From positions 7,548,309-7,612,308 of the forward strand of contig NC_053133.1 of NCBI RefSeq assembly GCF_010015445.1: a stretch of 64,000 nucleotides of DNA. The letters are read 5' to 3'. Both the position numbers and the translations under genes were made by a program. The DNA comes from Perca fluviatilis. Lineage: Eukaryota > Chordata > Actinopteri > Perciformes > Percidae. Within the stretch, counting starts at the first letter, position 1. Every line of letters begins with the position of its first letter. Positions 34,855 to 45,896 of the stretch are shown here, one piece after another. The notes below the pieces were generated by a model, which worked only from the letters and a program-made list of their open reading frames with translations, was not told where the DNA came from and did not search any database.

Positions 34855-35247
34855 GGTGGCACGGAATGTGTGAAAATTCCGTGTGGCCACCACGGAAAAC
34901 AATGCCAATGTAAAGTCAGTGAGAAGATGACATAGCATTAAGAGCGACTACGGTATCGAGTAGTATGAAAGCCCAAAAACCCGCGTAGGGAGGTTGGTTG
35001 GGGTGGTGGATGGGTCAAACACAGGACTTTCACCCAGGAGACCAGGGATTGTGTCACATTTACCTAACTCAACCATCCCGTTCTTCTTTTCCTAAACCCA
35101 ACCGTCCCGTAGTTGTCCCGCGTCCCGTTATTGTTTTCCTAAACCCAACCATCCCGTTCTTCTTTTCCTAAACCCAACCGTCCCGTTGTTGTCCTGCGTG
35201 TCATTAATAAGTAATTTCACAGAATTCTGTGAGATCAGGTTGGCAGC
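34855..35247 (+). mobile_element. Inverted-repeat transposon, family C, second copy
   Basis: Shares with 18098-18626 the block gcgactacggtatcgagtag (there cgactacggtagcgagtag), then cgtagggaggttggttggg, the pyrimidine-rich cctaaacccaaccgtcccg words, and a right end with tttcacagaattctgtgaga. Here the inner word tttcctaaacccaacc occurs three times (about 35088, 35135 and 35164), so the interior has expanded as a short tandem repeat. The left end instead shows a local hairpin, gtggtggcacggaa with ttccgtgtggccaccac, at 34856-34889. Confidence 0.65.
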
Positions 35248-37860
35248 ACAGTGGTGCATATACAGATTTAATATGGACTTTTTATTGAGTTGAAAGCAAT
35301 TCCAGTCTGTAAATTATGAAGAAAAAAAGAGTTTCTGGAAAAAAGTAGAGTTTTTTAGATACAGTTCTGAAACCCATTAAGCACCACAAATGAAGTCCTA
35401 TTCATCTCCCATGTAATTGGGGCAGAGGTAGAAATCGCAAAGGCTCTCAAAAAAATAAAAAAATAAAAACCATCATGAGTGGCTAGACACCACTTAAATA
35501 TTAATGTTTATATTTAATTTGGGTGGGCCTACTCTTTACAAACCACTAAAAAAAAATCCCATTCATTTCCATTGTGTTTGGGTGGCTAAAAATCTAAATG
35601 TTCTGTCTGAACAGATACCACTAGAGATAAAGCAGAACAATATGTCCCTTTGTAATTCGGATCGGACTCTTTAAGGCCAGAGAGACTAATGCACATGCCA
35701 GTGCTTGGTGCTCTTGAAACTACAATACCTCCTGTGCACTCTGACAAGTAAAGTCTTGACCGAGCCCTGGGCTTTGCTAATGGAAGGCAGACAAAACATT
35801 TTCTTAGCTCGATAGCATCTGTTTGCAGTACAGAGTCGAGCGGATATCAAGAGTGGTTGGCACGTGAGAGCCAGGGGGGAAAGAGATTGTGACCCATTTC
35901 AGACAAGTGCTAATGAATGTAAACATCACTGTGATAAAGACAACTCAGCATGAGAAAACATAGCCTCTGCAGAGAGAGGGTAATTTAATCCATTTTTTCA
36001 AACGCCTCTCGCCTGCCACAATGCTAATGCCGTCCTCATCATGGGAGACGTGAAAACAAGCTCGGGATGAGTTGTGTCAAAGAGACGGCAACAGAGATGG
36101 AGGGAAGACCTCCTGTTGAGAACATGAAGGAGGACATTTTCACTGCAAGGAAGGTGAAGGACACCTCAGGGTGGTAGCCACTTAATAAAAAAACAGTGAC
36201 AAAACTTTAGATTTCTTTTCTTTTCCTGATTAGGAAGAAGTGTTTTGGGCTGCGTGAGTCAGCGGGGAGCTGATTGAATTTGTCTTGGTTCAAAAAACAC
36301 AATTACTTGAGGGAGAAAGATAAAGATGCCTTCAATTAGCTCTCAGCTTCCGCATATAAATATTACATGGTGAATTTTGTTTCTCATTAATAAATTCATT
36401 TTCTGATTTATTTGTTTATTTCCTGTCACTCCCCCTTTGTAGCAATTATCAGGAGGCTATAGCACCTCTCTTTGTTGTGCTTATTTTCTGAATGCACCAG
36501 GATCGTGTATTTCCATAATCAGAGTATGACCTCCACCCACTGACCGGTGGCCTGTGTTGACCCTCATTAGTCAGGCCCACACACAGCATCTGTGCACAAG
36601 GCAGTCGGTTAACCCCAGTCCACGTAAACCCATCCATCTCTGACAGCAGCTCGGCTCCAGCACAAACAGCACTGATCCTCCTTTATCAATATTTTAAATA
36701 CCCCCATCTTGAAAAATGGCATATCATGTAACATAACTTGTTTAAAGATAGTGTAATTTATTTTATTTTTTTAAAATCTCCATGATCATCGACTATGCAA
36801 TAGATTGTAGATTGATAAAAGGTCACTACATTTGAAGTGATTGAAGCGAGCCTTGGAATGATCCATGATACCTTCAGCATGTGATCGAATAGTCACACTA
36901 TTTAGCTTTTAATTTGGGAGCTGAAAAACACATTCAACGCAGCTGACTGATTTGAATTCGTTTCCTCAATGTACATAACTTGCCAGTCAGTCCAAATTCT
37001 AAATAAAATGAAAAACTGCATCAATCCATTAAATCCATAGAGAATGTCAGTGACTTCCCTGCAACGTGTTTAAGTCGACGAGCAGTGATAAAACAAGAAA
37101 TGCATCATGAAACTGTAAAAAAAAATAATGCCAACTGGACAAGGAGGAATGGAAAGAATGAAATGCAACTTATATGTTAATTATTTATTTGAATGACAGT
37201 ATTTTTTTTTTTTTTTTTGAGTTGTCCACCCGACGTGTTAACAGAGTCAGTCATCACGGGCCAGACATGTGCTCTGTCAGGGGCATCCACAGGGATGTCA
37301 TTTCTCATGGCCTCTTGGAAAACACAATATACAAACTTTGTCATAAGGCGGGACCACCTAGGTAGAGAGAGAGAGAGAGAGAGAAACAGACTGCAGTCAC
37401 AGTTCACAAAGTGCTCCATTCAGCTAAAAAGGCTTATGCAAAATAAACACCTACAACAAGATAATGATTGTCATATAGACAGCAGACAACTGGACGAGAG
37501 GATACTTAGGATATGAAACAGACATGTTTGCACATGAATGTTAGTTTTTGTATTCGCTCTGTATCTTTATTTTGTCTCGTAAAATCTTTTTTTTATCCAC
37601 ATTAATATTTTTCAGTACTTTGATCCCCTTTCCTGCTTAACTTTACAGTCAAGATAAACAGCTAGTTAAACCATTGGAAAAACATTGGATTATTTGTGCT
37701 GATTTTGGGAGTTGTCTGTAGTTGTGATGCTGGCCATGGAATTGGCCAGGTTATTAGTCAGTTAGGTACATCTGTGAACCTGTACAGTCTAATGCAAACC
37801 ATTAAATCCTATCCTCATGGTTTTGTATTGAAAAGTGTTTCTAATATTTTGTTCAAAATG
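35248..37860. other. Mostly unique sequence with simple runs
   Basis: Two similar segments, attcatctcccatgtaattg at about 35401 and attcatttccattgtgtttg at about 35561, look like halves of a decayed repeat. 35730-36170 is non-repetitive and might hold conserved non-coding DNA. A T run lies at 37203-37218 and a short GA run at 37365-37384. Frames near 37174-37516 overlap on both strands and reflect these runs. No gene is recognised. Confidence 0.4.
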
Positions 37861-38222
37861 TAGCATGCTAATATGCTCACGGTAACAATGCTAACATGTT
37901 GACGTTTAGCAGGTATAACGCTTAACATGTTCATCTTTTCAGTTTAGCGTGGTAGCATGCTAACAGTTGCTAATTAGCACTAAACAAAGTGCAGCCGAGT
38001 CCGATGGGAACATCATTAGTTTTGCAGGAATCTGGTTATAAACCAAAGCATTGGGAACTTTTTGATGTGATTATGATGCTAGGTGAAACACTAAGGATCC
38101 AAAGTTATTACAATTAATTCTAAGTGAAATATGAATGAATATATGTTCCAAATTTCCTGAGAATCTATCCAGTAGTTGTTCACTCAAAACCACAAATGTG
38201 AACCTGATGGAATGGATGCTGC
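37861..38222 (+). mobile_element. Interspersed repeat family A, forward copy
   Basis: Begins with tagcatgctaatatgctcac, continues through ggtagcatgctaacagttgc, taattagcactaaacaaagt, gggaacatcattagttttgc, and ends with cactcaaaaccacaaatgtg. This is the fullest family A copy in the window. Confidence 0.72.
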
Positions 38223-41200
38223 GTAAAGCCGAGGGAAGTTGCAGATAAGGTGATAATTCTCTGTAGGCTCATCACTAGGAGCGACCTCTTTTACATTGTC
38301 ACATTGTCATTGTTATTATAAAAATATAGCTGCTTTAAGCTTATTCATTTATTGAATCCAAAGATGTAAAGGCTCCAAGTTTTATAATTCTGTAATATAA
38401 TCACTGTTAGAAGGTGTTGTATGGCAAGAGGAACAGCAATAACTCATTGTTATGAAAATAACATGTGATAATGTTCTCAATGTGTTTTATCTCACCTGCA
38501 AGCTGCGGCAGGATAGTAAAGTTTAGACTGCGGTGTTAAGATGCATAGCCATACCTCAGTCAGCTCAACGTGATCTGTGAGATTACTTAACCTGGCAGAA
38601 AGTGTAGACTGCATTAGGTAGAAGGATAAAGGATGGATCTACGACCATAAATTGGTCGTAGAGTGGTTGCAATCTTTAAGAATTCTTAGATGCTTACACT
38701 TACATGGCATTGATCTCACTCACACTCATTTCGACATTTGGCATCTCATTTTCACTCCTGCCTGCACAGATGCAGTACGAGTGGCTGGAATTAGCATGGG
38801 CTGATTTGGATGTGATTACAAAATAACACTGACTGTGAATGTGATCCAATCCAGAAGAGGAATAAATAAAGATAATCTTTTGCAAAAATAACATGCCAAT
38901 CTTAATGGATTGCTTTTTTCTTCCCCGTTTAAGTCATGTGTCACAGCTTGTGTGTTTTCAACGTGGCCAATTATAATCACAATCGCATAGCAACACCAAA
39001 AGCGCATGTTTGACATTGCCAAACACTAACAAGAAAAGAATCATAACTGCAAGTGCTAATATTTGTTCACAGAGTCCATGTTTTATTCATGGGACATCTG
39101 TGCCACTTGGAATCAGCCTGAAGCTTCACAACCCAAGTTATTTAATTAAACTATGCAAAATTGGTGGACAAATGTTTGCTGCTTTTATTTCATTTTTCGA
39201 TTTTGCAGCAGCCAAAAACTAACCCCATAACAATGCATCAATAATCTCTCAATGCTGCATCACCTTAACTGCCAATCAAAGGATGGACTGGGGCCTGTTT
39301 GCTTTCCTGATTTGAAATATTAATACAGGTTAGCCTTGTGAGATGTAAAAATGTAGACTGGGGCACATGCTGGCACCAGAAGCAAGGCCGCAGCTTGACA
39401 AGGCAAACAAGAGGTCCTTAAATAAATGATGAGTTTAAAGGTTTGGAGAGGCTTTCTGACATGAAATAACCAGTGTACAATGAGTGCAACCCTGACCCAA
39501 GAATTTCAACATAACCTCATCAGCATCAGTGGGGAAAAAAGCCCACATTTATGTGCAGCTTGTGCCCTTTCACAGTCAAGAACACTGAGAGATATGCACA
39601 TTATACTGTACATAAACCTGGCACCTGTCTGGGCTGGAGTCAATCATACTGGCTCGAAGCAGCAGACGCAATGTTAACGAGTCAGATCCCTCTTCTTCAC
39701 TCTTATTCTTTCTGCCGCCTGTAAAACTTAAAACCCATTTACGCTGACAGGCTGGACGCTTGTTCCCTCAGCACTGTGGCTGCGCTGTACCAATTCACCA
39801 TTGTGTGAATTGCTGTTGTGGTTTGCACTTCAGGGCCACTGTAAATACCGGATCAAGTGAAATACGTATAATTTTTACTGTATTGTGAGCTGATGGATTT
39901 CCTGGTCCATTGACACTGATGGTGGAATGAGAGAATGCAGCTTGAATGTAGGAGCTGGCACAGTGAGGGCCTTCACTGAGTCCAGGCCATGGTTTCCAGT
40001 GATTTGTTCAGATAAGAGCTGAGCAGGCCTGAGGATCTGCTAGAGCCTTCCACATCTCAGTTTCCCTGTGAGTGTGCAAGTGTGTGCATGCAGGCAGACA
40101 TGCCTCAGAGGGACTGTAGACTTAGTACTTTTTCTAGGGCTGTACAGTCAATAGAAAGTTAAAGCAGTGAAAGCTGATGCAGTATTACATTCAAAAGACC
40201 TGGGGTAAAGACCGATACTGACCCACTGTCTGATTTTACCAAGGTGTACGCATCCCAACACATCAGCAATATCACATTATACACTCTAGTAGTCAATCCC
40301 CTTTTCAACACAGCAATGGACTCATCAAGTAAAATGTTGCTTATAATTGACCATTCGCTGAGCCCTACCCCTTAATTACTGTTGCTACACCTGCCAAACT
40401 TTTCATTTATTGCATACAGTAAGTCATTTTTTAAACAATAGGTACTTGATTTCAGAAGCAGGATTCAGGAAGATAACGAAACGGAGGTCTTCGAGATTAT
40501 AACTTTATAAAGGTCCAACTGATATAAATTGCCTTATTTGTCTACCACAGCATACCAGCTCTGTAAATCACACAAAATGAGAAACCAAAAAGCATCATTC
40601 ACATAATACTGAAACTAGCCCTATAAGAATGATAAGGGGAAATGTAAGAGTTATGATTATTTAATTCTAACATAACATTGTTCAGGTACTTAGCTTAAAC
40701 ATGCTTGGACAAGAAAGACAAAGATTAGATTCATACTTTATTGTTTGTATTTTCAAACATGACCAAAGGGACTAACCAATGTGTTTGCAAAGGTAACTCT
40801 ATATCAGCTGTGAGTCTGGCGCCTGGAATGTAATAGAGCAAAACAGAGCCACTGATATTTAGCCTACAATCTGTAGCATCTAGGACCAGTTCAGTGGGGA
40901 AATACTACACAGTGGATGTGCTAGCTGTGAACAAGTCTTTTGTTGGTAACACATTACCCCTTAAAATAATGTAGTATGAAATGCTCCTGACCATGGAAGT
41001 AAGGCTGGGTTGCATTACGATAGTGGGTAGTACGCTAGTTAGCTTAACATGCTAACGTTTGCAGCTGACGTTAGAGGAGACAAACATACTGTATAATGTC
41101 TTTTTACACTTTTGCTCTTGTATTTTTGTTTTTGGAGAGGTTAAAAAAAAAGAAACCATCATCCAAACTCTTTACATATGGATAGTTGCTCCTACTAAAG

Positions 41201-42774
41201 CCCCACTTCAATATGTGGAAAAATCCAAAGCTTGACAGTTCTGCTCTGGGTAGTTATGGTTGCTAAACTATGACTGGACAATTGCTAGGATATTTTGGTT
41301 TGGGATTTGGGACTTATTTGTGTCAAAATAAAAGTAATCAACTTTGAATATTTGAATACATAACACTGAACATTTTGAAGGGTATAAAACAGTAACATTT
41401 CTCAATTTACTTTCACAAGGCCAAGTGGTGAATGCTTCCTCATTCTGTGGCTTTTTAGACGAAGTGTTAAAGGTGTTAGTCACCTGTATGTGTTACTCAC
41501 TGATATTCAAAGATCTCCCAGCTAGCTGGTCCTTTGCCAGACAATAATGAACAACAGCCACCAGGGCTGAGCAAACAGAAACATTTTAAACCTGATATAT
41601 TCTGTCATTTGAAATGCCAAAATATACCACAGGTTTCTATGGTGACAACACCGTTTTTTCATTTATACAGCTGTACATGTTCAATTACATTTCTCTTTGA
41701 GTTATTTTGGCATTATAAGGATAAAGTGTCACAGTCGTCTGACACTGAAAGCCTTTCTTTAAAAAAAGCAGTGCCAAATTGGGGAAAAACACAAAAAATC
41801 TATACAAAAGGAGTGCTTTGTAAATATACTCATCCTATTTGTTGAGGATTAATCTTTCTTCATTAGACGTCGGCTGTATCATAAGCTAAACTTCCCCTAA
41901 GCATCAGAAATGGGCTCTTTGTTGACTGGTTTTGTCATTAAATTCCCTTCACCCTGTACATCGTTTCCACCTAAAAGCAGAGAATATCAGGGAGAGAAAA
42001 AAAAAAATCAATTACACCTTGCACTTCTGTGTGCATGTCAGGGGCTTTTCAGCATTTGGAACCTAATTAAATTAACCTCAAAGGGAGAGGGACTGGAAGC
42101 GCGGCCAGGGCACTCGGTGCACGTCCGATGATTAGTGCATTGATTTATTAAAATGGGCTAGAAAGCCAGACAAGACAAGACCCTTTTCCCCCCGCCGGGG
42201 TCTTGTTTACTCCAGACTGAGATGGTTAGAACCGTTCTGCTCTGCACTCCTCTGTGCTGCACGGAGGAGTTAATTAGTGGCGAATAAGCAAGCATTTCTG
42301 AAATACAGTTAGAGCTAGATATAATGGGCACTGCTTTGTCCACGGTGGTGTGGCAGTAATGCAAGTCCAACAATTTAGCTTCTGGGTGTGTTCTTGCAAG
42401 ATTGGACTTGTGCTTACAGTGACAAGAAAAGGAAACCTAAAACATGTTTCCATGTAGTTTGTATTAGATATGGAATTATAATGAAAAGAATCATGGGTGG
42501 TTACAATCAATAATCAAAACTGGCCAGTGCAACCCCCTCCCCCCTATTATAATTTCCTTTACATAATTAAAAGACATTTGCACCGTAAATTGATGCAGAA
42601 TGTTTTTTACAAGAATGCAGAAAATGAAGTGTTTGACACTCAAAAGTGAAATTCTGCCGCACTTTACGTTGCTGTGAAGTGTATTGTTAACTAGCGTCAC
42701 ATACAGCGATGCTTCTGTTGCCTCTGATGTCGGTTTCAGAGCATCAGAGAGAAGGGCAGGCATTTAAGTGGCAC
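38223..42774. other. Long stretch without a recognised gene or repeat
   Basis: About 4.5 kb with no element I can name. A short gctaacgtttgcagctgacg word near 41050 recalls family A but is too short to call. 42050-42150 (cctaattaaattaacctcaa then a GC-rich patch) could be regulatory. The frame at 41534-41845 (103 codons) has no domain. No RNA gene was seen. Confidence 0.4.
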
Positions 42775-43479
42775 TGAAATGAGGCACCGGAATCCGTATT
42801 GCTTTTCAGCATGGGTTGGGTACCCAAACCCGGTGCCAATATGTATCTACCCATATTGGCAACGGGTTTGGGTACCCAACCCAGAGCACCTACGCTCGGT
42901 TGGCTCTGATCCAAAAGCAAATCAGAGGTGGCTTGTGGGAGTTGCAGAGCTGCTGTGTGGGTCTGGCCTAGGCAGTGTGGAGGAAGTGCTGGGGCCGGGG
43001 CTGGAGCCGCCACCAGATACTCAGTAGAACTAGCTGATGGCTGTCGTTTACTGGAGACCCTTCACAGCAGTCAGATGTTTGTCACTTTTTGCATGAGACT
43101 CCAGCGGCCGTACACTAAACGCTCCCAGTTTAATTGCTTTCTCGATTGCAGAAGGAGCAGTAGGCTTTGAATAAATTGGAAGCAACTGTTTCAAGCCAAG
43201 TATCGCTAAACTTCCACTTCCACATACCTAAAGAATAAAATCAGTTTTATGTCTGTGGTACAACCCGAAAGAGACTTACACCGATAACACAAAAGGTGAT
43301 TGGCTGCAATTTAAGTTGCATGTTGGCCTCATTTGTAGTCCTAATACAGCGAATTATATTCGGACTAACAAAAGAAAGAACTACAACACCACGGAGTATA
43401 AAAAAAAATGTGCGCTGCTGGAGCATTTTAATGAGCAATAGAGGTAACGTTACATGGACGTAGGAAATGTAAGACCTAG
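42775..43479. mobile_element. Probable DNA-transposon body containing a strong hairpin
   Basis: The segment starts near gaggcaccggaatccgtatt, holds the 31-bp hairpin described separately, and leads into the hAT-type end at 43480-43568. No left terminus is visible, so whether hairpin and right end belong to one element is not established. Frames on both strands at 42744-43170 reflect its GC-rich interior and have no domain. Confidence 0.4.
42813..42882. repeat. Near-perfect 31-bp hairpin with 8-base loop
   Basis: The left arm at 42813-42843 (gggttgggtacccaaacccg then gtgccaatatg) pairs with the right arm at 42852-42882 with one mismatch, around a loop of tatctacc. Each arm also contains a smaller palindrome (gggtaccc). 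A transcript of this site on either strand would fold into a 70-base hairpin of microRNA-precursor size. It matches no microRNA I know. Confidence 0.93.
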
Positions 43480-43568
43480 ACACAATACTTAAGCAAATTT
43501 AAGACTTTTTAAGGCCTTACATTTTTATTTTAAAATGTAAGACTTTTTAAGACCCCGCGGAAACCCTG
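43480..43568. mobile_element. hAT-type transposon right end (ccgcggaaaccctg)
   Basis: Runs of gactttttaa and aatttaagac lead to the terminus gaccccgcggaaaccctg, which read inward is cagggtttccgcggggtc. CAGGG with this context is a common hAT-type end. An inner near-palindrome (taaggccttac with aaaatgtaag) lies before it. Confidence 0.55.
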
Positions 43569-44249
43569 ACATACATATGTAGCACAATGAAATGAACGGA
43601 TCCAAATGGAAGTGGGATGTTAACACAACAGTACAGCAGTAAGTCACAGTGACCTAAACCAGGAAAAGGTAAATAAACAGCACAGGTCACGGGTTCAGAG
43701 CCCACTGCCTCCTAATCCTCAGAATGGGCCTCTCAAAGAATCTGCTGCCACAGTGGGTCATCTGGATATCCTGGCACTGACTCACTTTGTCAGCAAGCCT
43801 GTCGCCAAAAGACAAAAATATGCTCGTTACCACACAGAGGCATGTCAAGATGAGCTGTTGATCTCTTGACACATACGCTTTTTACACACAGGGACATCCA
43901 TATCAACAAGAAGTACAAAGGTCTTACAATGTGTAATAGTAAAATAATATTTATGTATCCAATATATACACCTAGTATTGAAACAATGAAAGTATTAGTT
44001 TGTCTTAATCGATGAATCATTTATGTAATTTTTCCAGGCAAAAAACGCCAAATATTCCTGATTCCTTTTCCATAATGTTGGCCGGACAGAGCAAGAAATT
44101 TGAAGACGTCACTTTGGGCTAATAAAAATATGGATGGACAATTTTCACTACTTTTTTTCACCTTTTTTTTTGTTTATGACCCATATGATTAAAGTTTAAC
44201 TATTACCAATAAACACTTTTATATATTGTTGCAAATGGTCTTTACACCC
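43569..44249. other. Sequence without a recognised feature
   Basis: No gene is seen. A T-rich stretch lies at 44150-44172. The minus-strand frames here have no motif. Confidence 0.45.
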
Positions 44250-45095
44250 TGATAGTAATAAATAACTTATGGGCTCTGTAATCCTTTAAAAACACCCACC
44301 AATCACTGCCTCACGGTCCACTTGGAAAGAACCAATGAAATGCCTCCTTGCCCCGCTGGGCGTACTCTACCCCTCGTGTACAAGTCTGAGCTCAATGCGC
44401 ATCATCGCTACATTGCTAACAGAACGTTTGTTTTAAACATTTGCTATGATAGTGGTGGATGTTTGTAGACTGGGTAAACCCAGCGCGATCTGCCGGCCAT
44501 TTGATTTCGCCCTGCAGCTCAGGCTGGAAACCTGTACGTTTATCTATCCTGCTTCTGTTACAATTTTGCGTGGACCAATAACAAACTAGCTTATCCACCT
44601 GGTGCGCTATTGGCGGGTTTAACACGATGACGATAGAGAAGCCACCAAGCAGCTTTTCGTTTACATTCAACAAGCCGGCCACCGAAGCCCAGCACTCCAT
44701 GGGAGCGACCCGTTGATGCCGCTGTCGCTGCTACGTCACCCGGATCGTTGGTCTGATTGGTTGAAGGACTATCCAATTGCGTACAGAGTCATTTGAACTA
44801 TGCCGGTTGATCACGCCTCTTGTGCAGTAGAAAATACAGAGCAGATTCCCCTGATTAATGTTCAATCTTAAAAGATTGAGCTTGGTCTGGTGATAGCCAG
44901 ACTAAGGTGTTTGCTTACCGGAAAATGAGGACATGAAGTAAAATTGCGGTTCTTTCTCTGCTCTGCTCTGAAGCAGCGACACAGCAGTGCTCGTGCACGT
45001 CTGTGTGTGGGTCGGAGCCCAGAGGGCAGGGGGAGGGGTTAGATGAAAAATCTTGCTAGCTTTTCAACATTACCAACCCTGCCTTTAATTGATTA
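44250..45095. mobile_element. Probable repeat interrupted by an inserted element
   Basis: The part at 44250-44465 (ctctgtaatcctttaaaaac, ccaatcactgcctcacggtc) and the part at 44905-45095 (ctctgctctgaagcagcgac, cttgctagcttttcaacatt, ccaaccctgcctttaa) read like two halves of one repeat split by the element at 44466-44904. The right end is plausible. The left end is not defined. Confidence 0.4.
44466..44904. mobile_element. TAGNCT-ended element with a 9-bp duplication
   Basis: Left end tagactgggtaaacccagcg; the right end, read inward, is tagtctggctatcaccagac. The flanking nine bases, ggatgtttg at 44457-44465 and aggtgtttg at 44905-44913, agree at seven positions and look like an aged target duplication. 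The short TAGNCT end and 9-base duplication are shared with the element at 58690-59527. The minus-strand frame of 94 codons across it is a shadow of the repeat and has no domain. Confidence 0.72.
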
Positions 45096-45476
45096 ATCAA
45101 GAAAGCAATCAGCAGATTTATCAGCCGTATACATATCACAAAGATATTTAGGCCCAGATTTCATAATAAATCCATAATAAATTCTGTCATATCATGCTCG
45201 ACAATGTCTCTGTTTTTCATTGAAATAGCTGGCTGTTGCCCTCAAGCAATATCTTAATTTCAACTTTAAATCAGCTTTTACTTACTGACTGCAATGAGCT
45301 GCATTCCATTTACACTGTAAAGAGAATCAGTTCCAGCCATCTCACTAGAGAGCAGGCGCGTGCAGGTGCGAGATGCAGCTAGGCTACAGAAGATCAAGGT
45401 AAATTAGTGCTGTATTTTAAACGTCAGCATTAGAGGCATTGACAAAGAAACACATTAAATATGACCATAACAATAG

Positions 45477-45782
45477 TGTGACGGCCTTCTGCTCGTTTTC
45501 TGTCGGTCTCGTGTACAGGTGTGTCAGGAGGCCTCAGGAGCTAATGAGCTGATGAGCTGCACCTGTGTGCAGGTGTCCAAATAAAAGGGCTGCTTCCTCT
45601 TCCTTTGAGAGGGCCAGGCTTACTTTGCAACACAGCACTCATTGGAAACATACAAGAGCCATGCATTGCTGACAACTGACTCTCACACTCTTTGTTTGGT
45701 TAATTTCATTTGGTTAATAAATCCACATTTTAGTTAAAATCCAACCTCTCGACTCCCTCTTTTGTTGTGGTCTTACCCCTAG
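45477..45782 (+). mobile_element. Possible solo LTR
   Basis: Begins tgtgacggccttctgctcgt. At 45580-45587 there is a TATA-like aataaaag in a sensible promoter setting, and at 45716-45721 a poly(A) signal aataaa, followed by a T/C- and GT-rich stretch. This order (TG start, TATA box, poly(A) signal) is what an LTR shows. The expected CA end and a 4-6 bp target duplication are not clear, and no internal retrovirus-like sequence flanks it, so the call is tentative. Confidence 0.4.
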
Positions 45783-45789
45783 GTAAAAG

Positions 45790-45896
45790 AAGTGTCTGTG
45801 TGTGCTCAGCTCTGGGGCAAAAAAAAAGTACGGCCCACGAAACGAGTTATAAAAACTGACATGGCCCCTTGATGTCAAAAAGGTTCCCCACCCCTG
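45790..45896. mobile_element. hAT-type right end (ggttccccacccctg)
   Basis: Ends in aaaaaggttccccacccctg, which read inward is caggggtggggaacc, a terminus typical of hAT elements related to the Charlie group. The matching left end is not visible upstream. The LTR-like segment just before may have interrupted it. Confidence 0.55.

Noticed and set aside
44416..44776. Two minus-strand frames that look mildly protein-like
   Set aside because: They lie within or across the TAGNCT-ended repeat and change frame with it. No domain.
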